From contig CALFZO010000081.1 in NCBI GenBank assembly GCA_937952305.1, positions 1 through 64,000 on the forward strand: 64,000 bases of DNA. Reading direction: 5' to 3'. Shown here piece after piece: positions 23,721 to 32,294 of the stretch. Both the position numbers and the translations under genes were made by a program. A model generated the notes under the pieces. That model worked only from the letters and a program-made list of their open reading frames with translations, was not told where the DNA came from and did not search any database. The stretch comes from an uncultured Anaerolineales bacterium. GTDB lineage: Bacteria; Chloroflexota; Anaerolineae; Anaerolineales; UBA6663. Positions within the stretch are counted from its first letter, which is position 1. Each line of letters begins with the position of its first letter.

Positions 23721-26138
23721 TCAATAACCCGGCACAAGCGTGCGGATGTAGTTGAGGACATGCCAACGCTCGGCTTCGCTGAGCACGTCGGCAAAAGCCG
23801 GCATCTGCGAGTCAGGATAGCCGCCCGTGATCCACTCGAAGACCTGGGCATCGGTGTGCACGCCGGGCACCATGTGTACCTGCAGGTTGGCGGGCGGCGG
23901 GCGCAGGCTCAGGGCAGCCGGGCCGTCCCCCAAGCCGATGGCGCCGTGGCACGGCAGGCAGTTCTCGGCATACAGGGCGCGGCCGAGGGCCAGAGACTCT
24001 TCCGTAGGCGGGTAGGGATTCGTCAGCTCCCCGGAGGCGGCGCTGAGGCTGGCCGGCCAGGCGGCCAGGCCGACGCTTACCAGGACAAAGGCCACGAACA
24101 GCGCCAGGCCGCCGACCAACTGCAGCGCCGGCAAGTGCGCGGCTGCGAAGGCGTCCAACGGCCGCGCCCACAACAACGGCACCGCCCCAACCGCCGCCAG
24201 CACTATCCCCCACACGAGCACCGGCGGCCAGCCAGGCAGCGGATTCCGCCAAGGGCTGCCCGTCTCGGGGCTGCTGGGAGCTGCCACCGGCACGCTGATG
24301 CGCGCCAGCGTATCATCCAACCCGCGCCGCCGCACGTAGACCGAGAGATCCCAGACACCCGCCTGGTTCAGGTAGGCGCCCTCCGCCGCGTAGGCGCCGC
24401 TCCCCAGCGGCTCCAGGTCCACACGGGCCTGGCCGATTCCCGCCGCCTGATTCTCCAGCAACAGGCGCACCAGCTGCACTTCCCCGATCGGCGTGCCCGC
24501 CTCGTGATACAGATGGACCCAGAAGCGATTGCGGCCCACCTGGCTGGGCGTCACCTGTACGTGCAGGAACAGATCGTCGGCGCTGGTGTTCGTGTTGAAG
24601 GCGCCGCGCGGCGCGGCTGTATCCGCCGTCAGCGCGCGCGGCGGAGGCGTCTGCGTGAGCACGGCCACGCTGATCAGCAAGCCGGCGGCGACGGCGGCCT
24701 CGACGCCGATCTGCCGGGCCAGGCTGGATACGCGCCGGCCCGCCTCGCGGCCAGTCGCCGGAGCCTGCACCAGCCGCCGGTTGAGCCAGGCGATTCCCAG
24801 CGCCAGCGCCGTCAACACCAGTTTGAGCGTCAACACCCGCCCGTAGGTGGTTGTGATCAGAGCCGCCGCATTCGGCAGTTGGACCAGGCTGCTGAACAGG
24901 CCGGTCAGCGCCAACCCAAACACGGCCAAGCTCGCCAGGTGAGAGAAGCGCGCGACGACGGTCAGGAGGTGGGGCGCGCGCTCCGCCAGTTGCGGGCGCA
25001 GGCGCGCCAACAGACTCGGCAGCATGAACAGGCCGCCTGCCCAGGCGGCGGCGGCCAGCAGGTGCGTGAAGTCGCCGAGCATGGCCCAGGCCCGGCCCGG
25101 CGAGGCCGCGGCATGGCTGGCAGCCGTGTGCCAGGCGAGCAGCAACGCCCCCAAGGCTGTCAGCGCCTCCCAGGCCCGATTGGGCCGGGCCTCAGCCCGC
25201 CGCACCCAGAGCAGCGCCCAGCCCACAGCCACCACGCTCACCAGCGCGATCTCGGCCGAACCCGCCAGGGCGGCCAGGCCCAGGCCGACGACCAGCGCGG
25301 CCAGATAGGCCGTGACTGCGGCCTCCACCCGGCGCACCCAGGCCGCCGGCCAGGGAAGCGGCGACAGCGCGAGCAAGGCCAAGAGACCAGCCGCCGCCAA
25401 GGCCTGACGCGCCAGGGCCAGAGCCGCCGGCCGAGTGCCATAGATCAGCGCCGGCAACTGCGCCAACGAGTCCAGCTGACTGGCGTTGACCAACACCGGC
25501 AGCCAGTTGCCGACCAGGACAAGGGCGCCCGCCCACCACAAGGCGGGCACGGCCAGTTCCAGGGCTGCCGGCGCCAGGCCGCGCCCTCCCGGCTGCTCCC
25601 GGCCGACGACGACCATCTGGAAGAGTGGGACCCCGCCCAGGAGCAGGCCGCCCAGCAAAGCCAGCCAGCGGGCGATTACCGGGACGGGGCCAGGCAGATC
25701 GCCCCGCTGCGCGGTGGCGTAACCAGCCGCCCCGCTGGGACGCGCGCCGTCCGGGCCGAGCACCGTGAACGGGAACGAGCCCTCCCAGGGATGCCCATCG
25801 ACGCTCGACAGCGTCGTCCACGCGACCGTGTAGATGCCGGGGGCCATGTCCGTGAGCGCCACGGTCAGGTGCTGCGGGTCGGCCGGATCGAAGACCACGG
25901 CCATAGCCTCGACTTCGGCCCCGGTCGACGTCAGAATGCGTGCCCCACTGAATTCGGGCTCCAGCGGCTCTGAGAACCACAGGTCAACGGCCGCCGGCGG
26001 CTGGGTCAGTTCGGCGTCCGCCTCCGGCCAGGAGCGCACAAGCAGCGCGTGCGCGTGGCTCACGCGGATGGGGTCGGCGCCGGTCAGCGCAGCCAGGAGC
26101 AGGCCGCCGACCAGCCAGGCGGCGAAACGCCGCTTCAT
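23721..26138 (-). CDS. CopC-CopD copper protein fused to a C-terminal cytochrome c
   Basis: An 805-aa envelope protein. A signal peptide ends before HAHALL, giving the N-terminal His of a CopC domain (to about residue 130). A long stretch of membrane helices (about 150-500) is the CopD domain. A further soluble and membrane part follows, and the C-terminus is a cytochrome c with CLPCH at about 727-731 and a probable axial Met in SQMPAF. CopC-CopD fusions (YcnJ type) are known; the added heme domain is unusual. Start is ATG 26138, overlapping the second CopC stop as ATGA. It is the last gene of the copper/respiration run and would import or handle copper at the membrane and pass electrons (inference). 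Confidence 0.88.
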   Translation of the reverse strand: MKRRFAAWLVGGLLLAALTGADPIRVSHAHALLVRSWPEADAELTQPPAAVDLWFSEPLEPEFSGARILTSTGAEVEAMAVVFDPADPQHLTVALTDMAPGIYTVAWTTLSSVDGHPWEGSFPFTVLGPDGARPSGAAGYATAQRGDLPGPVPVIARWLALLGGLLLGGVPLFQMVVVGREQPGGRGLAPAALELAVPALWWAGALVLVGNWLPVLVNASQLDSLAQLPALIYGTRPAALALARQALAAAGLLALLALSPLPWPAAWVRRVEAAVTAYLAALVVGLGLAALAGSAEIALVSVVAVGWALLWVRRAEARPNRAWEALTALGALLLAWHTAASHAAASPGRAWAMLGDFTHLLAAAAWAGGLFMLPSLLARLRPQLAERAPHLLTVVARFSHLASLAVFGLALTGLFSSLVQLPNAAALITTTYGRVLTLKLVLTALALGIAWLNRRLVQAPATGREAGRRVSSLARQIGVEAAVAAGLLISVAVLTQTPPPRALTADTAAPRGAFNTNTSADDLFLHVQVTPSQVGRNRFWVHLYHEAGTPIGEVQLVRLLLENQAAGIGQARVDLEPLGSGAYAAEGAYLNQAGVWDLSVYVRRRGLDDTLARISVPVAAPSSPETGSPWRNPLPGWPPVLVWGIVLAAVGAVPLLWARPLDAFAAAHLPALQLVGGLALFVAFVLVSVGLAAWPASLSAASGELTNPYPPTEESLALGRALYAENCLPCHGAIGLGDGPAALSLRPPPANLQVHMVPGVHTDAQVFEWITGGYPDSQMPAFADVLSEAERWHVLNYIRTLVPGY

Positions 26139-26701
26139 GGGCGCCGCCGCCTGCCCGAGGCTAGGCCGATCAGGCCCGCGGCGGGCATCAGGCCCAGCCC
26201 GCACCCGCCGGGTGAGCCGCTCGCCGGCCCGGACGTATCTGCCGGTGGAGGCGGCGTCACCGCCGTCGGCGCCGTGTCCGTGGCCGCCGCAAGCATCGGC
26301 GTTGAAGTCATCGCCGCCTGCGGATCGACTACGAACGTGAAGCGGCCCTCGTCGCTGTCGCCGTCATCGGCCGAGAGCGTGCGCCACTCCACCGTGTACG
26401 TCCCGGCGGCCAGGCCCGACGGCAGCGTCACCCACAGATGAGCGCGATCGTCGTCGTCGATCTGCGCCTCTCCCACGGGAACAACTTCGCCGTCCGGCCC
26501 CAGCACGCGCAGCCAGTTTTCGCCCTGCCGGCGGAACAAGGCCTGCGTGAACCAGACCTCAACCCGGGCTGGTGCGGCGGCCACCACGGCGCCGGCCCCC
26601 GGCTCGGAGCGCCGGTATTCGGCGTGGGCCTGGGCGGGCCTCCAGGAGAGCCCGCCCAGGACAATCGCCAGTAACACCCAGCGGCTAATGCGAGTCGCCA
26701 C
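26135..26701 (-). CDS. CopC-domain protein with C-terminal membrane anchor
   Basis: About 188 aa: a signal peptide (VLLAIVLGGLSW core, cleavage after AQA), mature start HAEYRRSEP with the copper-binding N-terminal His of CopC, a beta-sandwich ending near FTFVVD, a Thr/Pro-rich linker and a hydrophobic tail before RRRRP. I chose the GTG at 26701 because it gives a normal signal peptide. An ATG at 26743 with GAGG upstream is possible but would overlap the preceding gene by about 59 bases. It overlaps the CopC-CopD fusion as ATGA. Probably a periplasmic-side copper carrier held on the membrane. Confidence 0.8.
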   Translation of the reverse strand: MATRISRWVLLAIVLGGLSWRPAQAHAEYRRSEPGAGAVVAAAPARVEVWFTQALFRRQGENWLRVLGPDGEVVPVGEAQIDDDDRAHLWVTLPSGLAAGTYTVEWRTLSADDGDSDEGRFTFVVDPQAAMTSTPMLAAATDTAPTAVTPPPPADTSGPASGSPGGCGLGLMPAAGLIGLASGRRRRP

Positions 26702-27125
26702 TGGCCGTGCCCAACCAATCGCTGATCGCGTGCGAGAGTTCATGTTGCGCCTCGTGCGTCTCGTCCGCCAGCCGCGCGGCTTCCTCGCCATTGTCCGCCT
26801 CCAGCGCGGCCGCGAACTCGCCCAGCTTCGCCACAAAAGCTTCGCCTTGCTCAGCCAACTCCGGCGGCCAAGGGGCGCTGGCCAGCACCGCTTTGACGCG
26901 GGTCACGGTGCTCAAGTAGGCCGGGTCCACCGTCTTGGTCTCGGCCAGGGCCTCGGCCAGGCCGTGAAAACCAGCCGTGTCCAGCACGTACTGCGCCACG
27001 GCCATGTCGAACGGCCGGGCCTCGGCGGCGTGGCCGTCGGCCTCGGCCGGCGCGTGGTCGGCGGCCGGCGCGCACGCCGCCAAACCGAATAGAGCCGCTA
27101 CGGCGATGATCAGGAACTTGCGCAT
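26685..27125 (-). CDS. Small lipoprotein, His-rich N-terminus
   Basis: A 146-aa lipoprotein with signal and lipobox LFGLAAC. The mature part starts with an Ala/His/Asp-rich stretch (DHAPAEADGHAAEA), which could bind metal, then is predicted helical, ending in THEAQHELSHAISDWLG. I do not recognise the family. Being directly upstream of two CopC genes, it may help in copper delivery; this is context only. Confidence 0.75.
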   Translation of the reverse strand: MRKFLIIAVAALFGLAACAPAADHAPAEADGHAAEARPFDMAVAQYVLDTAGFHGLAEALAETKTVDPAYLSTVTRVKAVLASAPWPPELAEQGEAFVAKLGEFAAALEADNGEEAARLADETHEAQHELSHAISDWLGTASGDSH

Positions 27126-27247
27126 GGGTATTCTCCCGTTGAAGTCAGCTATGCAATTGAAAGCTCAGAGCAGGTCCGGCGGCAGGCAGCGAGGCCGCGC
27201 CCCGAGGCGCGCTGCGGCACCGAGCTGGGCGACATCCGGACGGGGCG

Positions 27248-27766
27248 CTAGAGGCTGCGCGGCGGGGGCAGAGGCGGGGCCCCGGGCGGCCAGGCTGCGC
27301 CGCACCGCAAGAGGCAGGCGGCCAACCATAGGCTCGCAGCCGGCCAGAGAAGAGGCGCTAGAGGCTTTGTGGTCAGATCAACGGTCCAGGCGCTGGCCAA
27401 CAGGCGGCCGGAGTCGCTGCTGACCACGCGCAGGCGGCCGGGGAGCGCAGTCTCATTGCCCGAAGCCGGCTGGCCAAGCCGCTCGTAGAAATGGTCGTGA
27501 TGGGCCAAGGCCCACGCCGCCTCGGCGGCGTTCACGGCCCCGAGCACCACATGGGAGTGCCAGGGGCTGTAATCGACCAGGCGCGGGTCAAGCAACGGCA
27601 GCACCACCGTCTGGCCGATGGCCGCCAGGGCGACCAGATAGGCCAGCAGGGGTTGAGGCCGCCGAGCCCGCCTTGTCTGAGGTGTCGCCGCTAATCCGAC
27701 CACTATAGTCTGGATTTTAGCATAGCGTCGGCCGGGCGCTGAAAGGTCATGGCCCCAGAGCGGCAT
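27248..27766 (-). CDS. Small membrane protein, start uncertain
   Basis: Up to 172 aa with a hydrophobic helix near LLAYLVALAAIGQTVVLPLL and another near PLLWPAASLWLAACLL, and a His-containing loop between (SHVVLG, ALAHHDHF). ATG 27766 overlaps the DsbA-like gene by about 20 bases and has no good ribosome site; GTG 27703, after the stop, is another option. Not recognised. Its His-rich loop and its position in the copper locus suggest a membrane accessory protein. Confidence 0.5.
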   Translation of the reverse strand: MPLWGHDLSAPGRRYAKIQTIVVGLAATPQTRRARRPQPLLAYLVALAAIGQTVVLPLLDPRLVDYSPWHSHVVLGAVNAAEAAWALAHHDHFYERLGQPASGNETALPGRLRVVSSDSGRLLASAWTVDLTTKPLAPLLWPAASLWLAACLLRCGAAWPPGAPPLPPPRSL

Positions 27767-28463
27767 CAATCAAGCCGGAGACTTCGGCAAAATCGGTGAA
27801 GTCCTGGACCCGCGCCTCGTTGACAAACACGCCGGGCGTGCCGGTGACACCCAGTTGGAGGGCCTGCGCCTCGTCGGCGGCGACATCGCGGGCATAGCGG
27901 GCGGTGTCGAAGCAGGTGCCGAAACGGGTCAGATCCAGGCCGGCGGTAGCGGCCAGCGCGCGCAGCCGTTCGTCGCGCAGGCTGCCCGTGCCCTCGCCCT
28001 GGACGTTCGCAAAGACCAGGTCGTGATACTGCCAGAACAAACCCTGCTCGGCCGCGCACTCGCTGGCTTCGGCGGCGTGGCGTGATTCGCTGCCGCCGAC
28101 ATTGCCGTCGATGACGATGAGATGCTTGTACTCCAGCCGCACGCTCCGGCCGGCCAGGATGTATTTCTCCAACACCTGGCGTTCGGTGCCGGCCGCGAAC
28201 TGCCGGCAATACGGGCACTGGAAGTCCGAGAAGACCTGAACAACCACGCGCGCGTCAGCGGGGCCGAGGGCTGTGCCATCCGCCAGCGCGTAGTCGCTGG
28301 CCTGCGGCTCGGCGACGCCCACCGCCGGCTGCAGGCTCGGCCAGATGAAGTAGGCGGCGGCCAGGATGGCCAGGACGGCGACGCCGCCGATCAGCCAGCC
28401 TTGCCGGCTGCGCGTTCCCGCCGATCGGCGGGCTGCCTCACGTTTACCACTCGCTTTATTCAT
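27747..28463 (-). CDS. Membrane-anchored DsbA/thioredoxin-like disulfide oxidoreductase
   Basis: A 238-aa protein: basic N-terminus, one membrane helix (23-42), then a DsbA-like domain with CPYC (83-86) and the cis-Pro region GVTGTPGVFVN. The thioredoxin fold faces outside the membrane. ATG 28463 follows AAGGGTGAC. Such proteins maintain thiols in copper-site assembly proteins such as SCO and CuA, which fits the SCO gene two genes upstream. Confidence 0.9.
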   Translation of the reverse strand: MNKASGKREAARRSAGTRSRQGWLIGGVAVLAILAAAYFIWPSLQPAVGVAEPQASDYALADGTALGPADARVVVQVFSDFQCPYCRQFAAGTERQVLEKYILAGRSVRLEYKHLIVIDGNVGGSESRHAAEASECAAEQGLFWQYHDLVFANVQGEGTGSLRDERLRALAATAGLDLTRFGTCFDTARYARDVAADEAQALQLGVTGTPGVFVNEARVQDFTDFAEVSGLIDAALGP

Positions 28464-28464
28464 G

Positions 28465-28959
28465 TCACCCTTCAAACTGAGTTGGATTGGATTGGAGACG
28501 CGGAGCCACCCGCACCTCGCGCCACAGGACAACCAGGCAGGCCGCCAGCGCCACATCGATACAACGGGCCGCAAACTCAATCACGCTGACCGGCTCCGAA
28601 GCCAGATCCGGCCAGAAAGCGCCCGCCAGCCGCGCCGCCACCCACAGCGCCAGCACGGCGCCGTTCCAGCTCAATGCGGCCAGCACCAGCGCCCGCGGCA
28701 AATCCGCGCGTTTGGCCAGCAGCAGCGCCGCGCTCATCCACTGAAAGACCGTGGCGGCAAAGAACAGCAGGCCGATGATGAACTGCTGCGTGAAGTCATC
28801 GGGCAGCGTCATCAGACGGGAGGCCGCCTGCTGGCAGATGGCGACGACGCCGCCGAACTGGGCCGGCACAGCCGCGAACAACAGGCCGCTGGCGGCGGCT
28901 AGGCCGGCGGCCGCGAAGATCCAATGGACCGGGGCCGCGGGTTGAGTGGAAGTGTTCAT
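28465..28959 (-). CDS. Four-helix membrane protein of unknown function
   Basis: A 164-aa protein with about four hydrophobic helices (IFAAAGLAAASGLLFAAV; FIIGLLFFAATVFQWMSAALL; LVLAALSWNGAVLALWVAARL; CIDVALAACLVVLW). It lies one base from the DsbA-like start and 11 bases after the SCO stop. Not recognised. Tight packing suggests co-production with these two. Confidence 0.75.
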   Translation of the reverse strand: MNTSTQPAAPVHWIFAAAGLAAASGLLFAAVPAQFGGVVAICQQAASRLMTLPDDFTQQFIIGLLFFAATVFQWMSAALLLAKRADLPRALVLAALSWNGAVLALWVAARLAGAFWPDLASEPVSVIEFAARCIDVALAACLVVLWREVRVAPRLQSNPTQFEG

Positions 28960-28970
28960 CGGGATGCTCC

Positions 28971-29579
28971 TCACGGCGCGGCCAGGGCCCGGATGTCCGC
29001 GGCGATGTCGGCGGGCGGCGTACCATAGGCGTACGACAGCCGGATCTGGCCGTCAGGGTCGATCAACAAGACCGAGGCCGTGTGCGTCACCAGGTAACCG
29101 CTCGCCGCCGAGCCGCGCTCGCGCGTGTAGTAGATGTCGAAGGCAGCGGCCGCAGCCGCCACCTGCTCCGGCGTGCCGCTCAGGCCGAGAAAACGCCGAT
29201 CGAAGCGCTTCACATACTCGTCGATGCGGTCGGGCGTGTCCCGCTCCGGGTCGACGCTCACCATGATCACCCGGGCCGCGTCCGCGCGCGGACCCAATTC
29301 CTGAAAGGCCTTGCGCAGCTCGGTCAACGTCGTCGGGCAGACGTCCGGGCAGAACGTGTAACCGAAATACAGCAACACCACTTTGCCGGAGAACGCGCTC
29401 AGACGGACCTCGCGGCCGCCGGCGCCGGTGAGCACCACCTCCGGCGCCGGCTGCGGCTCCAGCACCCGCCCCCTCAGCGCCGGTTCAGCGGAGGCCCGCA
29501 GCCAGGCAACGCCGGTCACAGCGCTGATCAAGATCAAACCAAACGCAAAAAGAAAGCCGAACAGACGCAGACGGGACAT
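28971..29579 (-). CDS. SCO1/SenC-family copper chaperone
   Basis: A 202-aa protein with an N-terminal membrane anchor (LFAFGLILISAVTGVAWL), the CPDVC metal site at Cys77 and Cys81 within YFGYTFCPDVC, the SVDPERDTP segment and the third copper ligand His in VTHTASV. SCO proteins insert copper into the CuA centre of cytochrome oxidase. Length is normal. It is placed among cytochrome and copper genes, though no oxidase subunit is in the window. Confidence 0.93.
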   Translation of the reverse strand: MSRLRLFGFLFAFGLILISAVTGVAWLRASAEPALRGRVLEPQPAPEVVLTGAGGREVRLSAFSGKVVLLYFGYTFCPDVCPTTLTELRKAFQELGPRADAARVIMVSVDPERDTPDRIDEYVKRFDRRFLGLSGTPEQVAAAAAAFDIYYTRERGSAASGYLVTHTASVLLIDPDGQIRLSYAYGTPPADIAADIRALAAP

Positions 29580-29684
29580 AGCGACGATTTCCGCGGACGA
29601 TGACGAGCGGCGCCGGCCGCTGAACAGGCGGCGCGGCCCACGGCCAGAGAGGAGTGCGCCGGCCCAGCTGGCCGGCGGCGTGGT

Positions 29685-30026
29685 TCAAACAGCGGCAGGA
29701 CGCGGCGGCGGCGACCAGAGCGGAGGCCGCCATTCGGCGGGGAAAACAGGCGGTGCGTCGCTGGGGCGGCGCAGGGCGGCCGCAGCCAAGACGGCCAGCC
29801 AAGCGGACGCGGACACCAACACCTGGGGCAGACCCGGCGTGGCCGTCGTCTGGAAATGGCTCTGGCTCTCGGCGTGATCGTGGCCGCCAGGCGCGGCCGG
29901 GGCCGGCCCCAATATCGCGGGGTCAGCGACTAGCCAGTAAGGGCACATCCCAGGCTGGACCAGAAACAAATAGCCCGCCAAGAAGGCGGCCAAGGCGGTC
30001 CAGCGCAGCGACCGATTGTGACCCAT
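29685..30026 (-). CDS. Small membrane protein with a His-containing loop
   Basis: A 113-aa protein with an N-terminal helix (WTALAAFLAGYLFLV), a polar loop GGHDHAESQSHF that could bind metal, a second helix (VLVSASAWLAVLAAAAL) and a Pro/Arg-rich tail. A -10-like TACAAT lies about 20 bases upstream of the ATG on this strand. Not recognised; coding reality is supported by its place in the run of same-strand genes and by the hydrophobic pattern. Confidence 0.6.
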   Translation of the reverse strand: MGHNRSLRWTALAAFLAGYLFLVQPGMCPYWLVADPAILGPAPAAPGGHDHAESQSHFQTTATPGLPQVLVSASAWLAVLAAAALRRPSDAPPVFPAEWRPPLWSPPPRPAAV

Positions 30027-30098
30027 ATCGGTCGCAATTGTACAACCAGTCGCGGCAATCGAAAACGGGCGGGAGCCGGGGCCGCGCTCGTTCGATCT

Positions 30099-30130
30099 GG
30101 AGGGCCTCGCGCTTGGCCGCGAGGCCCTCC
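30099..30130 (-). terminator. 13-bp hairpin after the diheme cytochrome gene
   Basis: GGAGGGCCTCGCG (30099-30111), loop CTTGGC, CGCGAGGCCCTCC (30118-30130): a perfect stem 13 bases beyond the cytochrome stop on the minus strand. No T-run follows, so it may be a strong structured end rather than a classical terminator. It would split the cupredoxin-cytochrome unit from the SCO unit. Confidence 0.55.
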
Positions 30131-30142
30131 GGTGGAGGCGAG

Positions 30143-31114
30143 CTATTCGGCTGTGGTCGACAGGCCGCTGAGGTAGTTGTAAACCGCCTCCAACTCCTCA
30201 TCGTCCATGCGGCCGACGTTCCGCCAGGGCATCTTCTTCTCGTCCAGGACGTGCCCGCTCGGGTCAACGCCGGTGCGCAGGGTGGTGACGAACTGGTCCA
30301 GCGTCCAGCCTTTGACCACCATCAGGCTCGGCCCAATCGGGGCCAGCTGCCCTTCCACACCGCCGCGCAGGTCCTGGCCGTGGCACAATGTGCAGTCCTG
30401 GTAGCTGAGAATGTAGGCGCCATACTCGGCCGTGGGCGCCTTGGCCGGGGCCGTAATCACGGCCGTCGTCGGCGCCGGGCCTTCCGGGATGACGCCGGCC
30501 CCCAGCAGGATCAGCGCCAGGAAGCTGGGCTGATCCAGCGGCATCTGCGTCTCGTTGGCCACCGCCGGCTGGCTGCGCAGGTACGCGATCAGGGCCTGGA
30601 TGTCCTCATCGCTCAGGTTGCGCCCCTGCGCGCCGCTCATGATGAACAGCACCTGGTTGTCGGCGTCAATGCCGTTGCGGATGGCGCGGAAGATCTCGCC
30701 GTCCGACCAGGCTTGCAGGGGCCCGGCCGGGGTCAGGTTGGCGGACACGAAGGTGCCCAACGGCATCGGCAGATCCTGGCCGAGGTCCACGCCGCCCGTC
30801 AGGGGAAGTTCGTTCGTGACCGAGTGGCAGCTGGCGCAGAAAGCGTTGGCCAGGTGCCGGCCGCGCGCAATCTGCTCGTCCGTGCCCGTCACTTGCAGAT
30901 CCGGCACGGCAACAGCGCGCGGCGTGTAGAACTTGGCCAGGCCGATCAGCGCCACGGCACTGACACTGGCGAACACCAGCGCCAGCAGACCGCTGAGCGC
31001 CAGGCCGCCCCACTTGACGACGGGATGGCCGGACCGCCAAGCCTGGATGGCCAGCCACCCGCCCAGCCCCGCCGCCGCCGCCACTAGCAAAGCCAGGAAA
31101 CCATTGAGCAACAT
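30143..31114 (-). CDS. Membrane-anchored diheme cytochrome c
   Basis: A 323-aa protein with two N-terminal hydrophobic helices and two cytochrome c domains: CASCH at 93-97 and CTLCH at 241-245, with possible axial Met in the following segments. Two-heme c-type cytochromes of this design pass electrons to oxidases or serve dehydrogenases. It follows the cupredoxin gene by 54 bases, so the two probably form an electron-transfer pair. Start ATG 31114 is followed by a good hydrophobic helix. Confidence 0.88.
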   Translation of the reverse strand: MLLNGFLALLVAAAAGLGGWLAIQAWRSGHPVVKWGGLALSGLLALVFASVSAVALIGLAKFYTPRAVAVPDLQVTGTDEQIARGRHLANAFCASCHSVTNELPLTGGVDLGQDLPMPLGTFVSANLTPAGPLQAWSDGEIFRAIRNGIDADNQVLFIMSGAQGRNLSDEDIQALIAYLRSQPAVANETQMPLDQPSFLALILLGAGVIPEGPAPTTAVITAPAKAPTAEYGAYILSYQDCTLCHGQDLRGGVEGQLAPIGPSLMVVKGWTLDQFVTTLRTGVDPSGHVLDEKKMPWRNVGRMDDEELEAVYNYLSGLSTTAE

Positions 31115-31168
31115 CGTCTATCTCCTTGAAGAATAGGTCGGTCGTGGGAGGGTCGCGCCGCGGCAGCG

Positions 31169-31516
31169 TCACTCCGTGACAATCAGCGTGCCGATCATGT
31201 CCGCTTCGCGGTGGCCCGGCTCATTGCAGTAGAACGTGTAGGTCCCGGGCTTGTCCGGCGTGAACGTGGCCGCGCCGGAGGCGCCCGGCTGGATGTGCTC
31301 CAGCGCCACCCCGAACTCGTCCAGGACTAGGGCGTGCACCAGGGCGCCGTGGTTCTCGAACACCAGGCTGACGGTCTCACCCACGCGGGCCGTCAGCGTG
31401 GCCTGCTCGAACTGCATCTCCTTGCCGATGACGACGACCGGCCCGTCTGCCGGCCTGCTGGTGCAGGCGCTGAGAAACAGCGCCAGAGCTGCCAACAAGA
31501 TTGCTGCGTAACGCAT
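31169..31516 (-). CDS. Cupredoxin lipoprotein (plastocyanin-like)
   Basis: A 115-aa blue-copper protein: lipobox LFLSAC, then a beta-sandwich with copper ligands His61 (LVHALVL), Cys97, His102 (YCNEPGH) and Met107 (ADMIG). The Cys-x4-His-x4-Met spacing is that of type 1 copper sites. It is anchored by lipid on the outer face and pairs with the diheme cytochrome gene. First gene of the minus-strand copper/respiration run. Confidence 0.92.
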   Translation of the reverse strand: MRYAAILLAALALFLSACTSRPADGPVVVIGKEMQFEQATLTARVGETVSLVFENHGALVHALVLDEFGVALEHIQPGASGAATFTPDKPGTYTFYCNEPGHREADMIGTLIVTE

Positions 31517-31555
31517 TGTGACCGCCTCCTATGGTGCGACTGCTCCGATTGCAGG

Positions 31556-32053
31556 TCAGCGCGGCGCCGGAGCCGAGAACTCGTCATGCTGCGCCGCCAA
31601 GTCCAGGCGCTGGCCCGGCGTCAGGGCGCCGTCGGCGCTGGCGGCGGCCAAGGCGGCATTCAGGTGCTCGCGCCCGGCCGGAGCCGCTATCACCAGCAGC
31701 GCGACGGCGGCCCCGGTGGGGTTCCAATACACGTGCGCCAGGCCGGGCGGGATCACCACGCAACCACCGCGCCGGACGGTCAGGGTTGTGTCGCCCAACG
31801 TCACGGCCAGGGTGCCCTCGAGCACATACACGACCTCGCTTTGCCGGGCGTGCCGATGCCGTCGGCCGGCGTCCCAATAGGGCGCCAGGGAGGCTTCCAT
31901 GAGTTCGAAGGCGCCGCCCGTGTCGGCCTGGCCGGCCTTGAGTGTGGCCGGCTCGGCGAGCGCGGCCAACCGCCCGCCCTGCCCCGGCGCCAGAACCCGG
32001 GCTTGGGGCTGGTCGCCGTCAGCGGTCGATGAGGGGCTAGGCCATTCGTCCAT
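31556..32053 (-). CDS. Single-domain cupin protein
   Basis: A 165-aa cupin: motif 1 RRHRHARQSEVVYVLEG (His66, His68, Glu73) and motif 2 PPGLAHVYWN (His107) supply a metal site. No attached domain. It could be a small dioxygenase, isomerase or a sensor. Start ATG 32053 is chosen from the homologous region; the upstream ribosome site is poor. It precedes the cupredoxin gene on the same strand but need not be linked. Confidence 0.82.
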   Translation of the reverse strand: MDEWPSPSSTADGDQPQARVLAPGQGGRLAALAEPATLKAGQADTGGAFELMEASLAPYWDAGRRHRHARQSEVVYVLEGTLAVTLGDTTLTVRRGGCVVIPPGLAHVYWNPTGAAVALLVIAAPAGREHLNAALAAASADGALTPGQRLDLAAQHDEFSAPAPR

Positions 32054-32204
32054 GGCTCCATTCAAGCAGAAAGCGCGTTGCGCCCACAGCCACAAGCGTG
32101 ACAACGACCGTTACAAGAAACGCGACAAACGCGGTCGAGCAGCGCCAGGGCGCCGTGCAGGCCGGCGCCTTTTCTGGGACAATGCACGGCAGAGGGTCGG
32201 CTGT

Positions 32205-32256
32205 CCGTCTTAAGGCGGAGGCCCAGGCGCGCGGCCTCCGCCTTAAGACGGAGGCC
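32205..32256. repeat. 19-bp perfect inverted repeat with a third, alternative arm
   Basis: CCGTCTTAAGGCGGAGGCC (32205-32223) is exactly complementary to 32233-32251 around a 9-base loop. The right arm can instead pair with what follows: GGCCTCCG (32233-32240) with CGGAGGCC (32249-32256). The two pairings exclude each other, as in an attenuator or a mobile small repeat. It lies in the divergent 241-base gap between cupin and expansin genes. Confidence 0.7.
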
Positions 32257-32294
32257 GCTGAATGAGAGGCCCAGCCAGGGACCTGGAGGCGCTA

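Noticed and set aside
23670..25973. A very long open frame on the plus strand opposite the CopC-CopD gene (and similar ones at 3066-4808, 47381-50059 and elsewhere)
   Set aside because: High GC makes stop-free antisense frames common. These are rich in Arg, Gln, His and Gly without domains or ribosome sites, and the true strand has clear families.
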